From: DATBLE01 sp963734065
GTDB lineage: Bacteria > Actinomycetota > Thermoleophilia > Gaiellales > Gaiellaceae
Assembly: GCA_963734065.1 (NCBI GenBank)
Contig: CAVTFN010000003.1
Span: 1,364,001 to 1,428,000 of the forward strand
Direction: 5' to 3'
DNA length: 64,000 bases
The position numbers and the translations under genes were made by a program. The notes below the pieces were generated by a model, which saw only the letters and a list, made by a program, of their open reading frames with translations, searched no databases and had not been told where the DNA came from. This document shows, one piece after another, positions 31,660 to 39,734 of this stretch. Each line of letters opens with the position of its first letter. Within the stretch, counting starts at the first letter, position 1.

Positions 31660-34122
31660 TCAGGCCGCGGAGACGGCGGCGGCGTCCTCGCGGGGCAGGC
31701 GCCGCGAGACGATCTGGGAGACGCCGTCCCCGCCCATGGTCACGCCGTAGAGCGCGTCCGCCGCCTCCATCGTCCGCTTCTGGTGCGTGACGACGATGAA
31801 CTGCGCCCGATCCGCGAACTGCCGCAGGAGGGCGCAGAAACGGCCGATGTTGGTGTCGTCGAGCGCGGCCTCGACCTCGTCCAGCAGGTAGAACGGGCAC
31901 GGCCGCGCGAGGAACAGCGCGAACAGGAAGGAGATCGCGCCGAGCGCCTTCTCCCCGCCCGAGAGCAGCGAGAGACGGGTGACGCGCTTGCCGGCCGGCG
32001 AGAGCTCCACCTCGATGCCCGCTTCTCCGTCGTCTTCCTCGGGTTGAGTCAGCCGGAGCCGCCCGTGCCCGCCGGGGAACAGCGTCGATGCGACCTCGGC
32101 AAAGTTGCGCTCCACCGCGTCGAAGGTCTCGGCGAAGCGACGCTCGACGGTCTCCGTGAGCTCGTCGCGGAGCGCGCGCAGCTCGTCGAGTGCGCGCTCG
32201 AGGTCCTCGCGCTGCGTCCGCAACTCGGAGAGACGCTCCTTCTCCGCCGCGTACTCCTCCTTCGCGAACGGGTTGACGCCGCCGAGCTGCTCGCGGCGCC
32301 GCTCGAGCCGCTCCAGCTTCTCGGCCAGCTCTTCCCGTGGCCCTTCCGCCGGCTCCGCGCCGGCGGCGTCGAGCCGGCGCTGCGCCTCGGCCCGCTCGGC
32401 CTCGAAGCGGGCGACCTCGACGTCGACGGCCGCGACCCGCTCGGCCGCCTCGGAGTGAGCCCGCCGGAGCTCCACCTCCCGCCCGCCGAGCGCGCGCAGC
32501 TCGGCTGCCAGCTCGGAGGCACGGACTGCTCCGCGATCGGCCTCCGTGAGCATCGGCGTCTGGAGCCGCTCGACCGCCCCGAGCACCGCAGAGATCGACT
32601 CCAAGAGCGTCGCCCCCGCGGCGACGAGCACCGGGTCGGCCAACCGCCGCACGGCCCGCGCGGCCTCGGCCCGCAGCGCCGCCGCCTCGTCGAGCAGCCG
32701 CCGGCGCTGTGCCTCCAGCTCGAGCAGGACGGCCTCGGCCGTGTCGCCCGTGAAGCTGAGCACGCCGCGGGCTGGGTCGTAGTAGTGCCCCTCGACCGTG
32801 ACCGCCGGGCGGGAGGCGGCCAGCAGAGCCTCGCGCGGCACGACGTCGATGTCGGCCAGCGCCTCGAAGCTGCCCGGCCGGACGAGCACGGTCAGGTTCC
32901 CGAGGCCCCGCCCGCGTGCCTCCTCGAGCAGACGCAATCCCTCCTCCGGGGTCGAGGCGACGAGCGCGGCGCCCACGGCGGCGGCGACCGCGCGCTCGCG
33001 GCCGTCCTCGACCGCGGCCAGCGACAGCGCGAGCGACGCCCCTTCCTCGGCGAGCGCTCGGGCGGCGGGCGGCAGCCCTTCGCGCTCGGCGATTGCACGC
33101 TCGAGCGCCTCCGCCCGGGCCTCGGCGATGCGCGCACGCTCGACCAGCCCGGCGTCGATCGCCGGCGGCGCCTCGCGGACACGCGCGAGCAGCGACTCCG
33201 CGGCCTCGCGACGGAGCTCGAGCCGCTCGCAGGAGCTGCGCAGCCGGTAGAGCGTGGAGGCCGCGCCTTCCCGTCCTCCGGCCGCCTGGGCCAGCGCCTC
33301 CTCCGCCCGGCGGCGCTCCGTGAGCAGCCCTTCGAGCGCTTCGTCGGCCGTGCGCCGCTCGGCGGCGTGGCCGGACCGGCGCCTCTCCGCCCCCTGGATC
33401 TGGGTCCCCAGCAACAGGACGTCGAGCGTCGCGATCCCTGCGCGCAGGCCGGCGATCTCGATGCCGAGCTTCTCGGCGCGCTCGGCGGCCGTGGCCTGCA
33501 GCGCGAGCGGCCGGAGCCGCTTGGTCACCTCGGCCTCGACGTCCCTGGCCCGCTCGACCTGCGTGGCCACGCGCGCGAGCTTCAGCTCAGCACGGTGGCG
33601 CCGCCGTTTGAACTTCCCGAGGCCCGCCGCCTCCTCGACCAGCGTCCGCCGCTCCTCGGGCTTCGACGCCAGGATCGCCTCCACGCGGCCCTGGGAGACG
33701 ATCGACCCCATCGCGGAGCCGAGCCCCACGTCCGACAGCAGCTCGACGACGTCCGTGCGGCGCACGTGGGCGCCGTTGACCAGGTACTGCCCCTCGCCTC
33801 CACGGTGCAGGCGGCGGACGATCGAGACCTCGGAGAAATCGATCTCCGGCAGGCCGCCGTCCTCGTTGTCGAACAGCAGCTCGACCTCGCAGTGGTCGGC
33901 AGCCGCGCGCGAGGCGGAGCCGTTGAAGAGCACGTCGTCCGGCTTCTCGGCGCGGAGCTCGCTGGGGGCGAGCGAGCCCGCCGCCCAGATCAGCGCGTCG
34001 GCGATGTTGGACTTGCCCGACCCGTTCGGGCCGACGACGACGGCGACGCCCGGCTCCAGCCGGACTTCGACCGGATCGGGAAACGACTTGAAGCCGCGCA
34101 GGTTGATCGCCCGCAGGTGCAC
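31660..34122 (-). CDS. smc: Chromosome segregation protein SMC, short form
   Basis: ATPase that organises chromosomes. Head motifs: MHLRAINLRGFKSFPDPVEV, Walker A VVVGPNGSGKSNIADALIW, IVSQGRVEAILASKPEERRTLVEEAAGLGKFK, the C-terminal signature LSLLSGGEKALGAISFLF and Walker B FYLLDEVEAALDD. At 820 residues it is about 350 shorter than typical bacterial SMC (about 1150-1190). Both heads and a hinge-like region (VAAAVGAALVASTPEEG ... GNLTVLVRPGSF, roughly 360-460) are present, so the loss is in the two coiled-coil arms, each about 180 residues. No frameshift is visible. GTG start at 34122; followed by ftsY. Confidence 0.92.
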   Translation of the reverse strand: MHLRAINLRGFKSFPDPVEVRLEPGVAVVVGPNGSGKSNIADALIWAAGSLAPSELRAEKPDDVLFNGSASRAAADHCEVELLFDNEDGGLPEIDFSEVSIVRRLHRGGEGQYLVNGAHVRRTDVVELLSDVGLGSAMGSIVSQGRVEAILASKPEERRTLVEEAAGLGKFKRRRHRAELKLARVATQVERARDVEAEVTKRLRPLALQATAAERAEKLGIEIAGLRAGIATLDVLLLGTQIQGAERRRSGHAAERRTADEALEGLLTERRRAEEALAQAAGGREGAASTLYRLRSSCERLELRREAAESLLARVREAPPAIDAGLVERARIAEARAEALERAIAEREGLPPAARALAEEGASLALSLAAVEDGRERAVAAAVGAALVASTPEEGLRLLEEARGRGLGNLTVLVRPGSFEALADIDVVPREALLAASRPAVTVEGHYYDPARGVLSFTGDTAEAVLLELEAQRRRLLDEAAALRAEAARAVRRLADPVLVAAGATLLESISAVLGAVERLQTPMLTEADRGAVRASELAAELRALGGREVELRRAHSEAAERVAAVDVEVARFEAERAEAQRRLDAAGAEPAEGPREELAEKLERLERRREQLGGVNPFAKEEYAAEKERLSELRTQREDLERALDELRALRDELTETVERRFAETFDAVERNFAEVASTLFPGGHGRLRLTQPEEDDGEAGIEVELSPAGKRVTRLSLLSGGEKALGAISFLFALFLARPCPFYLLDEVEAALDDTNIGRFCALLRQFADRAQFIVVTHQKRTMEAADALYGVTMGGDGVSQIVSRRLPREDAAAVSAA

Positions 34123-34144
34123 GCGTGGAGAGGCTAACGACCGG

Positions 34145-34885
34145 TCAGGACGCCAGGAGCCCGGTCATGTACATGATCGCGATGCCGGCAAGGAAGCCGC
34201 CGACCACGTGCCCCGAGACGAGCGTCCCACGCGCCGTCCGGGAGAGGTGCCGGCCGACCTCGACGACCACCTGGAGGGCCGCTCCGGCCGCGCCCGCGAA
34301 GAAGAGGACGCCCAGGAAGTCGGAGGTGAGATATCCGCCGATCCAGGCGCCCACGATCGCGGGGCCTCCGGCGATCAGGGCAAGGACCGCCAGCCTGGCG
34401 ACGGCGACCGGCGCGCTCCCCTGTTCGGCGATCGGCGCGGCGATGCCGAGCCCCTCGGTGATGTTGTGGATCATGAAGCCGACGATCAGGAACGAGCCGA
34501 GCGCGAGCTCGCCGAGCGAGAACGACGAGCCGATTGCGAGCCCCTCGCCGAGGTGGTGCAGGCCGATGCCGAGTGCGACCAGCAGGGCGAGCGCCGCGCC
34601 GCCGACCGCGCCGCCCCGGCCGCCGGCCATGCGGTGGGACACGAACGTCATGGCCAGGAAGCTCGAAGCGAGCCCGAGCAGCACCAGGCCGGGTCCGCCG
34701 AGCGCGCCGGGAAGCGCGGCCTGGAGGTCGAGCGCCTCGGAGAGCGCCTCGATCCCGAGGAACGTGAGCAGGCCGGCGGTCAGCGCCATGAACGCGGCGA
34801 TCCACCGCGGACGCGCGGTTCGGAGCGAGGGCAGCCAGAGGAGCCCGAGAGCGATCGGCACCACGCCGACCAGGAGGCCGATCAG
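34145..34885 (-). CDS. ZIP-family metal transporter, probable CTG start
   Basis: An inner-membrane divalent-metal (Zn/Fe/Mn) importer. Eight hydrophobic segments are present; helix IV has LGIGLHHLGEGLAIGSSF (HxxxE) and helix V FMIHNITEGLGIAAPIAEQ (HNxxEG), the binuclear metal site. The first canonical start, GTG 34864, cuts through helix I. The frame runs upstream LALIGLLVGVVPIALGLLWL, completing that helix, with a CTG at 34885 whose TGA overlap with the upstream gene (CTGA) matches the NTGA coupling used elsewhere here. Length from CTG is 246 residues. Third gene of the DtxR-controlled multicopper-oxidase module. Confidence 0.82.
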   Translation of the reverse strand: MIGLLVGVVPIALGLLWLPSLRTARPRWIAAFMALTAGLLTFLGIEALSEALDLQAALPGALGGPGLVLLGLASSFLAMTFVSHRMAGGRGGAVGGAALALLVALGIGLHHLGEGLAIGSSFSLGELALGSFLIVGFMIHNITEGLGIAAPIAEQGSAPVAVARLAVLALIAGGPAIVGAWIGGYLTSDFLGVLFFAGAAGAALQVVVEVGRHLSRTARGTLVSGHVVGGFLAGIAIMYMTGLLAS

Positions 34886-35310
34886 TGCAAGCCGAGGAAC
34901 CCGCCCGGAGAAGGCTTCGGCGTCTCCACGGCAGCTGCCAGCTCCTCGGTCACCTGGATCCCGGTCGAGCTCGTGACGCCGACGGTCAGCGGCTCGTTCT
35001 CGACCCAGTCGTAGGCGACCACGATCGTGCTCGAGCGCAGCCGGCCCAGCGTCCGCGGTCCGTCGAGACGGAAGGGGACGATCGCGTCGTCTATCGCCAC
35101 GGAGCCGATCGTCAGCTGCTCGCGCTGCGGGTTCGTCACCCGGATCCGGACCTCACCCCTGGAGAGCTGCACCCGGCGGATCTGGAACTCGTCCTTCGGC
35201 GGCGGCTTCGAGCCGACGAGATCGACGAGCGATCCGCCCGTCGAGGCGAACACGGCGACGACGGCGGCGAGCACCAGGAGCGGGAGGAGCGGCCACAGCC
35301 GGCGGATCAT
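34882..35310 (-). CDS. Membrane-anchored extracytoplasmic protein of the MCO/ZIP operon
   Basis: A 142-residue protein with one N-terminal helix (MIRRLWPLLPLLVLAAVVAV) and an exported beta-rich domain (FQIRRVQLSRGEVRIRVTNP, LTIGSVAIDDAIVPFRLDGP), which looks cupredoxin/Ig-like but lacks obvious Cys/His copper ligands. Family not recognised. ATG at 35310 overlaps the multicopper oxidase stop (ATGA), and its own stop overlaps the proposed CTG of the ZIP gene, so the three proteins are probably made together; it may link the oxidase to metal uptake (inference). Confidence 0.7.
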   Translation of the reverse strand: MIRRLWPLLPLLVLAAVVAVFASTGGSLVDLVGSKPPPKDEFQIRRVQLSRGEVRIRVTNPQREQLTIGSVAIDDAIVPFRLDGPRTLGRLRSSTIVVAYDWVENEPLTVGVTSSTGIQVTEELAAAVETPKPSPGGFLGLH

Positions 35311-36146
35311 CTGACCTCGAAGAAGCCCATCCAGCCCAGCTCGGTGAACTCGGACTGGTGGGCGTGGAACATGAACCGGCCCGGGTTGTGGAACTCGATC
35401 TCGATGACGCAGCGCTCGCCCTGGCACAACATCACCGTGTCCGTGTACTCGAACTGATCGGTCGATCCGGTGCGGTAGACCCGGAAGAACTCCCCGTGGA
35501 GATGGAACGAGTTGATCAGATCGAACTCGGTCAGGTTGGCCAGGTAGAGGCGGACGAGCCTTCCGCGGCGGACGACGATCGGATACTTCGCGTAGTAGAA
35601 CGCGAGCCCGTTGACCGTGTAGAAGTTGTTCTCGCCGTCGCCGTCGGTGTCGTAGCCGTTCATCACCATCACGAGCTCCTGCGCGGGGGCGCGCGGCTCC
35701 GGCGGATCGATGATGAACGCGCCGTACAGGCCCTTGTGGATGTGCTTCTTCAAGGGTGTCGAGTGGCAGTGGTAGAGCTGCATCCCGTACGGCTTCGCAG
35801 GGAACTCGTACGTGTAGGAGCCGCCCGGCTCCACCACCTCGAAGACGCCGTCCATGTTCGCGGGGTGGATTCCGTGGAAGTGGATCGTGTGCGGATGAGC
35901 GCCGCCGCTGACGAAATGCACGCGCAGGAGGTCGTCCTCGGTGGCCCGGATCACGGGCCCCGGAACCGTCCCGTTGTACGTCCAGGCATCGAAGAAGACG
36001 CCCTGTGCGACTTCGATCGTCCTGTCGACCGCCGTCAGGGTGTACTCGCGGACGCGGCCCGGCGCGTGCGGAAGCCCGGGCGGCGGCGTCAGCAGCGAAT
36101 CGAGCGCATTCGGGCCGCCGGGCGCCGGCGTGTCCATGCCCACCAT
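35307..36146 (-). CDS. Two-domain multicopper oxidase (NirK/laccase-like)
   Basis: Periplasmic-type copper oxidase or metallo-oxidase of about 279 residues. Copper ligands seen: HTIHFHGIHPAN, MQLYHCHSTPLKKHIHKG (type 1 HCH plus the trinuclear histidines), SFHLHGEFFRV, and FMFHAHQSEFTELGWMGFFEV. The domain order is cupredoxin-cupredoxin. The ATG at 36146 starts after the natural export signal; a Tat-like signal peptide lies just upstream in another frame (36089-36286), so the gene is probably one reading unit broken by a single-base shift near 36190. By context (DtxR operator, ZIP transporter) it may oxidise a metal such as Mn or Fe; this is inference. Confidence 0.85.
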   Translation of the reverse strand: MVGMDTPAPGGPNALDSLLTPPPGLPHAPGRVREYTLTAVDRTIEVAQGVFFDAWTYNGTVPGPVIRATEDDLLRVHFVSGGAHPHTIHFHGIHPANMDGVFEVVEPGGSYTYEFPAKPYGMQLYHCHSTPLKKHIHKGLYGAFIIDPPEPRAPAQELVMVMNGYDTDGDGENNFYTVNGLAFYYAKYPIVVRRGRLVRLYLANLTEFDLINSFHLHGEFFRVYRTGSTDQFEYTDTVMLCQGERCVIEIEFHNPGRFMFHAHQSEFTELGWMGFFEVR

Positions 36147-36286
36147 CGCCGCATGACCGACGGCAGCGTCGTGGTGGTGCGGGGTCGAGGCGCGGCCGCA
36201 CGCGAGCCGACCAGGGCGAACGGGCCGGCCGCGATGACCGGGGGCAGCGCGCAGAGAAGCGACCGGCGCGAAATCTTTTTAGCCAA
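36089..36286 (-). pseudogene. Out-of-frame Tat signal peptide of the multicopper oxidase
   Basis: From TTG 36286 the frame encodes a twin-arginine signal (KKISRRSLLCALPPVIAAG then FALVGSRAAA) and thereafter nonsense for this family. The oxidase frame, one base off, reads HHHDAAVGHAAMVGMD up to its ATG. The two frames could join at CGACCCC around 36190. Either the assembly lacks or has one extra base, or the gene is broken. The TTG lies inside the metal-operator palindrome. Confidence 0.5.
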
Positions 36287-36297
36287 GGCTAAGATTT
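36271..36297. promoter_or_regulatory. DtxR-type operator between the MCO operon and dtxR
   Basis: An AT-rich palindromic stretch in a GC-rich genome: inner dyad TTAGCC-AA-GGCTAA (36279-36292) and outer arms AAATCTT (36271-36277) / AAGATTT (36291-36297). It resembles IdeR/MntR boxes (TTAGGNNAGCCTAA type). It ends 10 bp before the regulator ATG at 36308 and covers the start of the divergent operon, so it can repress both. Confidence 0.65.
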
Positions 36298-36307
36298 ATC
36301 TTAACCG

Positions 36308-36964
36308 ATGAAAAAGAGAAGCAAATCGAGGGAGGACTACCTGAAGGCGATCTACGTCCTCGAGCACGAGGAGCGCACGCGCGTGTCGACCTCGGCGGTG
36401 GCGGAGCGGCTGGGCGTGTCGGCGCCGGCGGCGACGACGATGCTGAAGCGGCTGGCCGCCGAAGGGCTCGTCCGGCGCGAGCGCTATCGCGACGTCGAGC
36501 TGACCGCGGCAGGCAGACGCGCCGCGGTCGAGGTGCTCCGTCACCATCGCCTGCTCGAGCAGTACCTCTCACAGCGACTCGGCGTGGCGATCGACGAGCT
36601 GCACGCGGAGGCCGAGCAGCTCGAGCATGCGCTCTCGGAGAGCCTCGAGGCCCGCATCGACCACGACCTCGGCTTCCCTACGCACGATCCGCACGGGGAT
36701 CCCATTCCCGGCGCCGACCTGGCCGTCGCCGACGCGCCGCTCCGCACGCTGGCCGAGCTCGAGCCGGGCGAGCGGGCGACCGTTCGACGTGTCCCCGACC
36801 GCGACCGCGAGCTGCTGCGCTACCTGTCGAGCATCGGCCTGCTCCCCGGGGAGCAGGTGCGGGTTCTGGCGCTCGAGCCGTCCGGCGGGCCGCTGCTCGT
36901 CGAGGCCGGCGGTGCCAGGTGCGCGATCTCACGCGATCTCGCCGCGCTGATCGGAATCGGCTAG
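36308..36964 (+). CDS. DtxR/MntR-family metal-dependent transcriptional regulator
   Basis: A 218-residue iron or manganese-responsive repressor. Winged helix: SREDYLKAIYVLEHEERTRV, VAERLGVSAPAATTMLKRLA, RRERYRDVELTAAGRRAAVEV. Dimer/metal domain with RHHRLLEQYLSQRLGV, the conserved EAEQLEHALSESLEARID, and HDPHGDPIPG. A C-terminal FeoA/SH3-like domain (VRRVPDRDRELLRYLSSIGLLPGEQVRVL) is present, as in IdeR-type proteins. ATG at 36308. Divergent from the oxidase/ZIP operon with an operator between; its end overlaps rnc by 4 bp. Confidence 0.9.
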   Translation: MKKRSKSREDYLKAIYVLEHEERTRVSTSAVAERLGVSAPAATTMLKRLAAEGLVRRERYRDVELTAAGRRAAVEVLRHHRLLEQYLSQRLGVAIDELHAEAEQLEHALSESLEARIDHDLGFPTHDPHGDPIPGADLAVADAPLRTLAELEPGERATVRRVPDRDRELLRYLSSIGLLPGEQVRVLALEPSGGPLLVEAGGARCAISRDLAALIGIG

Positions 36965-37617
36965 CTCTCCTCCTCCAGGGTGGCCAGCGCCTCGCGCGCG
37001 GCCTCCTGCTCGGCCTCCTTCTTCGTCCGCCCGGAGCCGCTGCCTGCCTCCGAGCCGTCGATCATGGCCGCGCAGGTGAAGCGGCGGTCGTGTGCCGGCC
37101 CCTCGGCGTCGACGACGACGTACACGACCTGCTGCCGGCGGCGGGCGAGCGTCTCCTGGAGCTCCGTCTTGTGGTCGACGTGCTGGGTGGCGGCGTAGTC
37201 GATCTGCTCCGAGAACGCGGCGACGACCGCGGGCTCCACCCGTTCGAAGCCCCACTCGAGGAAGGCGGCTGCAAGTGCCGCCTCGAGCAGCGCGGCGAGC
37301 ACGTTCCGGTTGGCGACGAGCCGGCCGAGCTCCTCGGCGGGGAGGGCGTCGCCGGCGCGGCTCCCCAGCATCGGGCCGAGGTCCAGCCCTTTGGCGACCT
37401 TCGCGCAGCTCATCCGCGAGACGACGTGCGAGCGGATCTTGGCCAGCCGGCCCTCGGAGAACTCGGGATACCGCTCGTACAGCGTCCTCGCTACCGCCAG
37501 CTCCAGGACGCTGTCGCCGAGGAACTCGAGCCGTTCGTACGACGCCGACCGATCGGTCGCCCAGGAGGCGTGGGTGAAGACGTGCTCGAGCCTCGCGGCC
37601 GGGAGCGCGTCGATCAG
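36961..37617 (-). CDS. rnc: Ribonuclease III, probable CTG start
   Basis: Double-strand RNA endonuclease for rRNA processing. The frame upstream of the first canonical start (GTG/ATG near 37413) contains the catalytic domain: VFTHASWATDRSASYERLEF then LGDSVLELAVARTLY, with the signature residues E-x3-G-D. The remainder has RNASE III domain end, and the dsRNA-binding domain DHKTELQETLARRRQQVVY ... SGRTKKEAEQEAAREAL. A start at 37413 would delete the active site. The frame has no ATG, GTG or TTG up to its stop inside acpP; CTG at 37617 gives LIDALPAARLEHVFTHASW, exactly the expected family start (218 residues). Confidence 0.88.
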   Translation of the reverse strand: MIDALPAARLEHVFTHASWATDRSASYERLEFLGDSVLELAVARTLYERYPEFSEGRLAKIRSHVVSRMSCAKVAKGLDLGPMLGSRAGDALPAEELGRLVANRNVLAALLEAALAAAFLEWGFERVEPAVVAAFSEQIDYAATQHVDHKTELQETLARRRQQVVYVVVDAEGPAHDRRFTCAAMIDGSEAGSGSGRTKKEAEQEAAREALATLEEES

Positions 37618-37660
37618 CGTGCGTAGGGCGGCGGGCCCGTCGCCCGCGTCCGTCTCCGCC

Positions 37661-37906
37661 CTACTGGTGGGAGAAGACGTAGTCGACTGCCTGCCCGACG
37701 GTCGTGATCTTCTGGGCGTCCTCGTCCGAGATCTTGATCCCGAACTGGTCCTCGAGCTCCATGATCAGCTCGACCAGGTCGAGGGAGTCGGCGTCGAGGT
37801 CTTCCTGGAACGAAGCCCCATCAGTGATCTGGTCCTCGTCGATGCCGAGCTGCTCGACGAGAACGGCCTTCACCTGCTCGGAGACTTCTTCTCTCGACGC
37901 TGCCAT
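37661..37906 (-). CDS. acpP: Acyl carrier protein
   Basis: Carries acyl chains for fatty acid synthesis on a 4'-phosphopantetheine arm. The 81-residue acidic protein has the attachment site in FQEDLDADSLDLVELIMELE (DSL), and the usual four-helix pattern ending in DYVFSHQ. ATG at 37906 with AGAGGTGAC upstream. It lies between plsX and rnc, the standard order. Confidence 0.95.
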   Translation of the reverse strand: MAASREEVSEQVKAVLVEQLGIDEDQITDGASFQEDLDADSLDLVELIMELEDQFGIKISDEDAQKITTVGQAVDYVFSHQ

Positions 37907-37960
37907 GTCACCTCTCTATTCGGTCGTTGTCGGCTGTTGAAGCCGGCCGATCATACACAG

Positions 37961-38938
37961 TCAGGCCGGTGTTTCCGCTTTGCGTGGCAGGCGCGCGGCG
38001 AGCCGCCCGGTGACGTCGTGCTCGACGCCGCGGGCGGCAAGGCGGATGGCGTTGGCGATCGCCGTGCCCGACGAGTTTCCGTGGGCGATCACGGCCAGGC
38101 CGCGCAGGCCCAGGAGATAGGCGCCGCCGTACGTGTCCGGGTCCAGCCGCCGCCGCAGGCCCGCCGCGGCGGGACGGATGAGCAGGCCGCCGAGCTTCCC
38201 GCGCGACGACGATTCGATCTCGGCGCGCAGTCCCTCGATCACGATGCGGATCGTCCCCTCCATCGTCTTCAGCGCGACGTTGCCGGTGAACCCGTCGGTG
38301 ACGACGACATCGGCTGCCCTGGCGAGCAGGTCGCGCCCTTCGGTGTTCCCGCGGAAGTCGAGCTCGCTCGCCGCCAGCAGCGCATGCGCCTCCAGCGTCA
38401 GCTGGTTGCCCTTCTCCGCCTCCTCGCCGATCGAGAGCAGCCGCACCTGGGGCCGGGCGATGCCGAGGATCTCCTCCGCGAAGATCGAGCCCATGTACCC
38501 GAACTGGAGCAGGTGCTCCGGGCGCGCGTCGGCGTTCGCGCCGCAGTCGAGCAGGACGGAAGGGCCGTCGCGGGCCGGGATCGGCACGGCGATCGCGGGC
38601 CGGGCGACGCCCGGAAGCCTGCGGATCTCGAGCAGGCCGGCCGCAAGCATCGCGCCCGTGTTCCCGGCGGAGACGACCGCGTCCGCGGCTCCCTCCGCGA
38701 TCGCACGGCACGAGGCGACCAGCGAGCTGTCCGGCTTCGACCGCACCGCTTCGGCGGGCTTCTCGTCCATGGCCACGACCTGCTCGGCGACCACGTGCTC
38801 GAGTCCGCGGGCGTCCAGCGCCGCCGGCCCGAAGACGACCGGCTCGATCCCGTCGCGCGACGCCTCGAGCGCGCCCTGGACGACCTCGTCCGGCCCGCGG
38901 TCGCCGCCCATCGCGTCGACGGCCACACGGACGGTCAT
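37961..38938 (-). CDS. plsX: Phosphate acyltransferase PlsX
   Basis: Makes acyl-phosphate from acyl-ACP for phosphatidic acid synthesis. The 325-residue protein begins MTVRVAVDAMGGDRGPDEVV, and contains VSAGNTGAMLAAGLLEIRRL, LLDCGANADARPEHLLQFGY, VVTDGFTGNVALKTMEG and GHGNSSGTAIANAIRLA-like end (VIAHGNSSGTAIANAIRLA). ATG at 38938, 6 bp after rpmF. Co-transcribed with acpP. Confidence 0.95.
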   Translation of the reverse strand: MTVRVAVDAMGGDRGPDEVVQGALEASRDGIEPVVFGPAALDARGLEHVVAEQVVAMDEKPAEAVRSKPDSSLVASCRAIAEGAADAVVSAGNTGAMLAAGLLEIRRLPGVARPAIAVPIPARDGPSVLLDCGANADARPEHLLQFGYMGSIFAEEILGIARPQVRLLSIGEEAEKGNQLTLEAHALLAASELDFRGNTEGRDLLARAADVVVTDGFTGNVALKTMEGTIRIVIEGLRAEIESSSRGKLGGLLIRPAAAGLRRRLDPDTYGGAYLLGLRGLAVIAHGNSSGTAIANAIRLAARGVEHDVTGRLAARLPRKAETPA

Positions 38939-38944
38939 GGACGT

Positions 38945-39130
38945 CTAGAGGTGGGTGGAGAGCGGTTCGATGTCGCGGCCCTTGTACGTCTTGCAGTTCG
39001 GGCAGACGCGATGCGGCCGCTTCGGCTGCCCGCAGGTCGGGCAGACGTTCATGCGAGGCGCCTCGATCCCGTGCTGGGCGCGGCGCTTGTCGCGGCGGGA
39101 CTTCGACGTTTTCTTCTTGGGGACGGCCAT
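38945..39130 (-). CDS. rpmF: Ribosomal protein L32
   Basis: A 61-residue zinc-type L32: MAVPKKKTSKSRRDKRRAQH then CPTCGQPKRPHRVCPNCKTY, with two CxxC pairs. ATG at 39130. It sits between DUF177 and plsX, the common bacterial order. Confidence 0.95.
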   Translation of the reverse strand: MAVPKKKTSKSRRDKRRAQHGIEAPRMNVCPTCGQPKRPHRVCPNCKTYKGRDIEPLSTHL

Positions 39131-39161
39131 GGGAAACCGCGGCAGTATAGCCGGGACCGTC

Positions 39162-39668
39162 CTAGAGGTCGTTCCTCAGCCGCTCGAGCGCGGCCCAGCG
39201 CGAGTCGGTCTCCTCGGCCTCGTGGACATGCGGTTCGTCGTTGAGGTTCTTGCCGCAAACGGGGCAGAGACCGGTGCAATCGGGGCGGCAGAGGATCTTG
39301 TCCGGGAGCGCGAGGATCAGTGCGTCCCGCGCCCATGCAGACAGATCGAGGCGGCCCTCGACGAGGTACGGCGTGGTCAGCTCGTCGGAGTCGGGGCTCG
39401 TCGCCTGGTACTCGCGCAGGCTCAGCGTCTCCTCGACGACGGCGTCGCCGAGGCAGCGAACGCAGGCGCCGTGCAGTCGCACCGAGAGGCGCAGCTCGAA
39501 CACCCAGCCGGTCGAGGCACGCGTGACCGCGAGCTCGGCCGGGACTGCCTCCGGGACGGAGACGTACCGCTCGCCGCCGAGCACGACCGGCGCGATCGTC
39601 ACGTCGATCGCCTCGCGGTGCTCCTCCCCGGACCGGACTCGGACATTGCGAAGGTCGAACATGGTCAT
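39162..39668 (-). CDS. DUF177/YceD-family protein
   Basis: A 168-residue protein of the YceD family, implicated in 23S rRNA metabolism. It has a cysteine pair in GACVRCLG and a second group in CRPDCTGLCPVCGKNLNDEP, the family signature. It lies 31 bp upstream of rpmF, as is typical. The start may be ATG 39668 or the in-frame ATG 39662 (MFDLRNVRV); I keep the longer form. Confidence 0.9.
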   Translation of the reverse strand: MTMFDLRNVRVRSGEEHREAIDVTIAPVVLGGERYVSVPEAVPAELAVTRASTGWVFELRLSVRLHGACVRCLGDAVVEETLSLREYQATSPDSDELTTPYLVEGRLDLSAWARDALILALPDKILCRPDCTGLCPVCGKNLNDEPHVHEAEETDSRWAALERLRNDL

Positions 39669-39734
39669 GGCGCCAGCGTAGCTCCGGGCATGTCTCCTCC
39701 CGTCGAAAGTCCGGGAGGACTTTTCGAGGCCTGG

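Noticed and set aside
31783..34137. Long plus-strand open frame opposite smc
   Set aside because: Antisense shadow typical of a GC-rich genome: composition is skewed to Arg/Gly/Leu/Glu, with no motif, while smc on the other strand is unmistakable.
36271..36297. A Fur box upstream of the multicopper oxidase
   Set aside because: The AT-rich sequence lacks the GATAATGATAATCATTATC-type hexamers; the adjacent DtxR gene and TTAGCC dyad fit a DtxR-type site better.
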